Shown here: piece after piece, positions 59,638-64,000 of the stretch | Layout: each line of letters opens with the position of its first letter | Position numbering within the stretch: the stretch's first letter is position 1 | Source: an uncultured Coriobacteriaceae bacterium | GTDB taxonomy: Bacteria; Actinomycetota; Coriobacteriia; Coriobacteriales; Atopobiaceae | Direction of reading: 5' to 3' | Assembly (NCBI GenBank): GCA_902790135.1 | Contig: CADAQM010000007.1 | Span: forward strand, 1 to 64,000 | DNA length: 64,000 nt | The notes under the pieces: generated by a model | Databases searched by the model: none | What the model saw: only the letters and a program-made list of their open reading frames with translations | Told to the model about the DNA's origin: nothing | Position numbers and translations under genes: made by a program

Positions 59638-62235
59638 ATGACTGACACCCCCGCCCTCCAAGAGGCCCTCTCCGACCCGTTTGCCTACGCCTCGCTCGCC
59701 CTGATGGCTCCCTATGCCAACGATGACGACTTCCCGCTGCCCGCAGACGAGGCGCTCGACCGCTACATGCAGTGGTGCGAGGCGCGCGGGCTCACGCTCT
59801 GGGACCACCAGGAGGAGGCGCTCATGGGTCTTGCCATGGGCAGCCACGTGGTGCTGGGCACACCGACCGGCTCGGGCAAGAGCATGGTGTCGCTCGGCAT
59901 GTGCTTCATGGCGCTGTGCGCAGGCGAGCGCGCCTACTACACCGCCCCCATCAAGGCGCTGGTGAGCGAGAAGTTCTTCGAGCTCGTGGACGTGCTGGGG
60001 CGCGAGAACGTGGGCATGATCACGGGCGACGTGGTCATCAACGGTGATGCGCCGATCATCTGCTGCACCGCGGAGATCCTCGCTGGCGACGCGCTGCGCT
60101 GGGGCGACGAGGCGGGCATTGCGCGTGTTGCCGCCGACGAGTTCCACTACTTTGCCGATCCCGATCGCGGTTGGGCCTGGCAGGTGCCCCTGCTCACGCT
60201 GCCAAACACGCAGTTTTTGCTGATGAGCGCCACGCTGGGCAACATGGATGCGATCTGCGACCTGCTCGAGCGACAGACCGAGCTCGACGTGGAGCGCGTG
60301 CTCGACGCGCCGCGTCCGGTGCCGCTCTCCTACGAGTACGTGGAGACCCCGCTCGAGGCAACTGTGGAGCTGGCCGTCCGCGAGGGCAAGGCGCCCATCT
60401 ACGCGGTGCACTTCTCGCAGGACGCCGCACTCAAGAGTGCCCAGTCGCTGGTGAGCTACGGCATCAGCACGCGCGAGCAGCGCGACGCGATCAAGGACGC
60501 GGTCAAGGGCACGCGCTTCACCACGCAGTTTGGCAAGACGCTGCAGCGGCTCCTGCTCGCGGGCGTGGGCGTGCACCATGCCGGCATGCTGCCGCGCTAC
60601 CGCCTGCTGGTGGAGAAGCTTGCGCAGCAGGGGCTGCTTCCGGTCATCTGCGGCACCAACACCCTGGGCGTGGGCATCAACGTACCCATCCACACCGTGC
60701 TGCTCACGGCGCTCGCAAAGTTCGACGGCACGCGCAGCCGCAGGCTCAACGCGCGCGAGTTCCATCAGATCGCCGGGCGTGCCGGTCGCGCTGGCTACGA
60801 CAGCGAGGGCATGGTCATCGCTCAGGCGACCGAGTACGACATCGAGAAGGCGCGGGCCCTCGCCAAGGCCGGGGGAGACCCCAAGAAGGCGCGCAAGATC
60901 CGCACCAAGCAGCCTCCCGCAGGCTTTGTGGGTTGGAATCGCCAGACCTTCGACCGTCTGATCGAGGCAGAGCCCGAGGCGCTGCGTCCGCGCATGCGCG
61001 TCACCAACTCGCTGGTCCTCGCCGAGGTGGTGCAGGGCGGGGATGCGCGGGCGCGGGTGAGCCAGCTCGTCGACGACTCCCTGCAGACCGACGAGCAGAA
61101 GCTTCGCCTGCACGAGCGTGCCGACGAGCTCTTCGACACGCTCATGGGTGCTGGTGTGGTGGTGTGCGAGACCGACGAGGAGGGCAACGACTCCTACTAC
61201 ACGACGGTCGACGTGCCCGAGGACTTCGCCCTCGACCAGCCGCTCTCTCCCTTCCTGCTGGCCGCGCTGGAGCTTCTGGACCCCGAGAGCCCCGACTATG
61301 CGCTCGACCTTATCAGCATGGTGGAGGCAACGCTCGAGAACCCGCGCCAGATCCTGGTGGCGCAGGAGCGCCGCGCGCGCGACGAGGCGATGGCGCAGAT
61401 GAAGGCCGACGGCGTAGAGTACGACGAGCGCATCGAGCGCATCGCCGAGGTGAGCTATCCCAAGCCGCTCGAGGAGCTGCTCGAGGGGGCCTTCGCGCAG
61501 TACTGCGCCGAGGTTCCCTGGGCTGCAGACTACGAGCTCCGGCCCAAGAGCGTCCTGCGCGAGATGGTGGAGACAGCGTCGGACTTCAAGGGCTACATCC
61601 AGCGCTGCGGCATCGCACGCGCGGAGGGCATCCTGCTGCGCTACCTGTCCGAGGCCTATCGCTCGCTCGACCGCACGGTGCCCCTCGACAAGCGCGACGA
61701 GCGCTTGGACGACATCGTGCATTGGCTCGGGCTCGTGGTGCGTACGGTGGACTCCAGCCTGGTGGACGAGTGGTCGGGCGTGGGCGAGGACACCGGCGCC
61801 GGCGCAGAGCTCGCGGCGCCAGGCAGCGAGGACGAGGTCGTCATCGACAGGCGCGCCCTGACGCTGCTGGTCAGAAACGCGCTCTGGCGACGCGTGCGCC
61901 TGGCGGCCGAGGAGCGCACCGATGAGCTGGGCGAGCTCGACGCGGAGTGGGGCTGGCGTGCCGCCCGCTGGCGTGGGGCCCTCGACGCGTACTTTGCCGA
62001 GCACGACGAGGTGCTGCTCGATGCCGACGCTCACTCCTGGGACTACCTGGTCATCGCTGACGTCGACGAGCGCAGCGCGCATGTATGGCATGTGCGGCAG
62101 ACCTTCCACGACCCCGAAGGCGACCGCGACTTTGGCATCGCGGCGGACGTGGACCTGGACGAGACGCAGGAGCTTGGCGAGGTCGTCTTCCGCGACTACC
62201 GCGTGGGCTTTGCCGAGGACCTGCTCGACCTGTAG
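59638..62235 (+). CDS. Ski2-like DEAD/DEFH-box RNA helicase with DUF3516
   Basis: An 865-aa helicase. The ATP motif is GTPTGSGKS (74-81), Walker B ADEFHYF (DEFH, from Asp167), and motif III LLMSATLGNMD. The helicase C half has GTNTLGVGINVPIHTVLL and FHQIAGRAGRAGYDSEGMV. From about residue 420, a long C-terminal region matches the DUF3516 part of actinobacterial Ski2-like proteins. It is likely used in RNA turnover or ribosome-linked RNA remodelling. ATG at 59638 follows AAAGGACGCAC. Confidence 0.88.
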   Translation: MTDTPALQEALSDPFAYASLALMAPYANDDDFPLPADEALDRYMQWCEARGLTLWDHQEEALMGLAMGSHVVLGTPTGSGKSMVSLGMCFMALCAGERAYYTAPIKALVSEKFFELVDVLGRENVGMITGDVVINGDAPIICCTAEILAGDALRWGDEAGIARVAADEFHYFADPDRGWAWQVPLLTLPNTQFLLMSATLGNMDAICDLLERQTELDVERVLDAPRPVPLSYEYVETPLEATVELAVREGKAPIYAVHFSQDAALKSAQSLVSYGISTREQRDAIKDAVKGTRFTTQFGKTLQRLLLAGVGVHHAGMLPRYRLLVEKLAQQGLLPVICGTNTLGVGINVPIHTVLLTALAKFDGTRSRRLNAREFHQIAGRAGRAGYDSEGMVIAQATEYDIEKARALAKAGGDPKKARKIRTKQPPAGFVGWNRQTFDRLIEAEPEALRPRMRVTNSLVLAEVVQGGDARARVSQLVDDSLQTDEQKLRLHERADELFDTLMGAGVVVCETDEEGNDSYYTTVDVPEDFALDQPLSPFLLAALELLDPESPDYALDLISMVEATLENPRQILVAQERRARDEAMAQMKADGVEYDERIERIAEVSYPKPLEELLEGAFAQYCAEVPWAADYELRPKSVLREMVETASDFKGYIQRCGIARAEGILLRYLSEAYRSLDRTVPLDKRDERLDDIVHWLGLVVRTVDSSLVDEWSGVGEDTGAGAELAAPGSEDEVVIDRRALTLLVRNALWRRVRLAAEERTDELGELDAEWGWRAARWRGALDAYFAEHDEVLLDADAHSWDYLVIADVDERSAHVWHVRQTFHDPEGDRDFGIAADVDLDETQELGEVVFRDYRVGFAEDLLDL

Positions 62236-62369
62236 GGCACCCGTGCCCTCGCGCTGACGCGTGCCGATGCCTTGAGGCCTGACAGGCGTTTGATGGCGAT
62301 TCCGAATGTCGCATTCTGCTACATTCGGGGGGTGGACTGACGCATGGGTAAGGATGCGAAGGGGTCGGC

Positions 62370-63197
62370 ATGAGCGAAGACAAGAACACGTTTTCCAACG
62401 ACAATCCCGTCGGTGGCGAGATGGGCCAGTCCCCGCTGGTCAACGCCGACATCGCGCAGGACTTCGCCAAGGCGACCGGATGGCTGGTCAACCGTATCCG
62501 CACCGACCGCTCGTCGTTCGTAGAGACCTTCATCAAGAAGCCGCTGCGCTCCTTCTACGAGAGCTACCAGAACGACCCATGGCTTCGCGCCGCCACATCC
62601 ACCAAGATGAGCGCCGTCATCAACCTCTTCTTCGTCTTCTACCAGGCCTACAACGCGTATCGCCGCCAGTCTCTGTGGTTTGCCTCGCTGTCGGTCTACT
62701 ATGCATGGCTGACCTTCATGCGCGTCAACATCGCCACCTACATGCAGACGCTCGCGGCAGACGGGCGCGAGGAGCTCAGGCGCTACCGCCGTACTGGCTA
62801 CTGGCTGCTGTTCCTGAACACGGTCATCTTGGTCTTGGGTATCGTCTCCAACCGCTTTGGGTATCGTCCCAGCTACGCCACGCACATGCTGGTCGTCGTG
62901 GCTCTCTTCGCCGTGTATAACGTGACGGCGGCCATCATCAACCTGCACAAGTGGCGCAAGCTCGAGGACCCGCTGATCAGTGCGAGCAAGGCGCTCTCGC
63001 TGTCGTGCGCGCTGATCTCGGTGTACTCGTTGCAGTCTGCCGCCATCGGCCGCTTTGCCGCCATGAGCGACGCCCGCATCCTCAACTTCTTGACCTATGC
63101 CACGCCGATCGTCATCTTCCTCGTCATCGGCTCGATCTCGCTGTTCATCATCCTGCGCGTCAACTGGGTGCTCAAGGCCATCGGCAGCGACGACTGA
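62370..63197 (+). CDS. Six-helix membrane protein, unknown function
   Basis: A 275-aa protein. A soluble, charged N-terminus of about 70 residues precedes five or six membrane helices (INLFFVFYQAYNAY, SLSVYYAWLTFM, YWLLFLNTVILVLGIV, MLVVVALFAVYNVTAAII, and two near the C-terminus). I recognise no family. ATG follows GGGGTCGGC. It is a single gene with a short gap before the hydrolase. Confidence 0.65.
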   Translation: MSEDKNTFSNDNPVGGEMGQSPLVNADIAQDFAKATGWLVNRIRTDRSSFVETFIKKPLRSFYESYQNDPWLRAATSTKMSAVINLFFVFYQAYNAYRRQSLWFASLSVYYAWLTFMRVNIATYMQTLAADGREELRRYRRTGYWLLFLNTVILVLGIVSNRFGYRPSYATHMLVVVALFAVYNVTAAIINLHKWRKLEDPLISASKALSLSCALISVYSLQSAAIGRFAAMSDARILNFLTYATPIVIFLVIGSISLFIILRVNWVLKAIGSDD

Positions 63198-63357
63198 TCG
63201 TGCGGGCGCCCATCGCCGCCGCAGCTCACGCAAGGTATCGCACGGACTGGCACGCCTGGGGCAGCCCGTCCTGTCACGTGTGTGTTTCCCCTTGCCCTAA
63301 GAGGGGCCTCCTCGGCTACCATTGGGCGTCATGAATCCATTGAAAGGCGGAGACACC

Positions 63358-64000
63358 ATGCCTGTCGTCGACGTACACGTCCACATCTACCCTGACAAGA
63401 TCTCCGAGAAGGCCACGCAGAGCGTCGGGCGCTTCTACAGCATCGAGATGGACGCGCAGGACGGGTCGGTCTCCAAGCTCGAGGAGTCCATAGCGGGCTC
63501 CGACATCACCCACTGCGTGGTGTGCTCCGTTGCGGTCAAGCCCCAGACGGTGGGCCCCATCAACGACTTCATCGCCCGCGAGGTGGAGGGGCACGACAAC
63601 TTCATGGGCTTCATGGCCATGCACCAGGACTTCGACGACCCTGCGGCCGAGATCGAGCGCGCCATGGGACTGGGGCTCTGTGGCATCAAGCTGCATCCCG
63701 ACACGCAGGCGGTCGACATGGACGACCCGCGCCTGATGCGGGTCTACGACATCGCCCAGGCCTACCACCTGCCGCTGACCATCCACTGTGGCGACTACCG
63801 CTACGACTACTCGCATCCCCGCAGGCTCAAGCGGATCCTGCATGAGTTTCCTGACCTGGTGGTCAATGCCGCGCACTTCGGCGGTTGGTCCATCCAGGAC
63901 CTGGCGCTGGAGTTTCTCGAGGACGAGAACTGCTTCATGGACATGTCGAGCTCGATGTTCTCGCTCGGCCCGCGCCGCACGCGCGAGCTGGTCTATGCCT
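63358..64000 (+). CDS. Metal-dependent amidohydrolase, cut by window end
   Basis: At least 214 codons of an amidohydrolase-2-type TIM barrel. The first metal motif is VDVHVHIYP, then GIKLHPDT and TIHCGDYRYDY supply further ligands. Members include ACMSD-like decarboxylases and lactonases. The 3' end, with the final Asp ligand, lies outside the window. ATG at 63358 has GGCGG-AGACACC ahead. Confidence 0.75.
   Translation, partial: MPVVDVHVHIYPDKISEKATQSVGRFYSIEMDAQDGSVSKLEESIAGSDITHCVVCSVAVKPQTVGPINDFIAREVEGHDNFMGFMAMHQDFDDPAAEIERAMGLGLCGIKLHPDTQAVDMDDPRLMRVYDIAQAYHLPLTIHCGDYRYDYSHPRRLKRILHEFPDLVVNAAHFGGWSIQDLALEFLEDENCFMDMSSSMFSLGPRRTRELVYA

Overview
The window is a gene-dense, GC-rich bacterial chromosome segment. 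Shine-Dalgarno sites are strong (AAGGAGG type) and most gene ends carry hairpin terminators. Gene content (PucR- and LuxR-type regulators beside catabolic genes, YhgE/Pip protein, DUF3516 helicase, actinobacterial-style MetK, plant-type glutamate-cysteine ligase) suggests an anaerobic Coriobacteriia relative, probably Atopobiaceae/Olsenella-like. That placement is inference; no rRNA or other marker is present to prove it. I found no tRNA, rRNA, CRISPR array, prophage or insertion sequence.

Layout. 0.3-16.5 kb holds accessory and housekeeping genes: a hexulose-phosphate-synthase-like enzyme, a P-type metal ATPase with a small partner, NudC, a PARG-like protein behind a 62-bp tandem repeat, a SAM hydrolase, a polar amino-acid ABC importer, a MalY-type lyase, an Rpn-type nuclease, a radical SAM protein, acylphosphatase, a HAD fusion and YitT. 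At 16.7 kb, on the minus strand, lies a lipoprotein with two cystatin-like domains. 17.7-44.5 kb is the most interesting stretch. It carries an MFS transporter, two PucR regulators and one LuxR regulator. It also has a LigM/DesA-type tetrahydrofolate (THF)-dependent O-demethylase, a second GcvT-like enzyme next to an unfamiliar 409-aa protein, four SDR dehydrogenases, and a PanB-like enzyme that has lost the usual metal ligands. These run into a THF one-carbon block: 5-formyl-THF cycloligase, formate-THF ligase (frameshifted here), methenyl-THF cyclohydrolase, FolD, FolE, a formate channel, QueD and FolC. 44.5-64 kb is mostly housekeeping: TrmL, RlmKL-like, GltX, a degenerate ABC ATPase with a giant YhgE protein and TetR, metK under a SAM-I riboswitch, a Ski2-like helicase, and a metal-dependent hydrolase cut by the window end.

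Working model (inference). Methyl or hydroxymethyl groups are removed from imported substrates onto THF by the GcvT-like and PanB-like enzymes, with SDRs handling the alcohol/ketone steps. The C1-THF is then oxidised by FolD and FchA to formyl-THF, which formate-THF ligase could convert to formate plus ATP, with export through the FocA-type channel. FolD has lost its cyclohydrolase lysine, which fits a division of labour with FchA. The formate-THF ligase gene is broken in this sequence, so either the assembly is wrong or the last step is lost here.

Signs of local rearrangement include an orphan GroEL C-terminal fragment, a small gene whose end copies the tail of the PanB-like protein, a 17-codon remnant of an MBL-fold gene 15 kb from its full copy, and apparent deletions of roughly 35 nt in two conserved genes.
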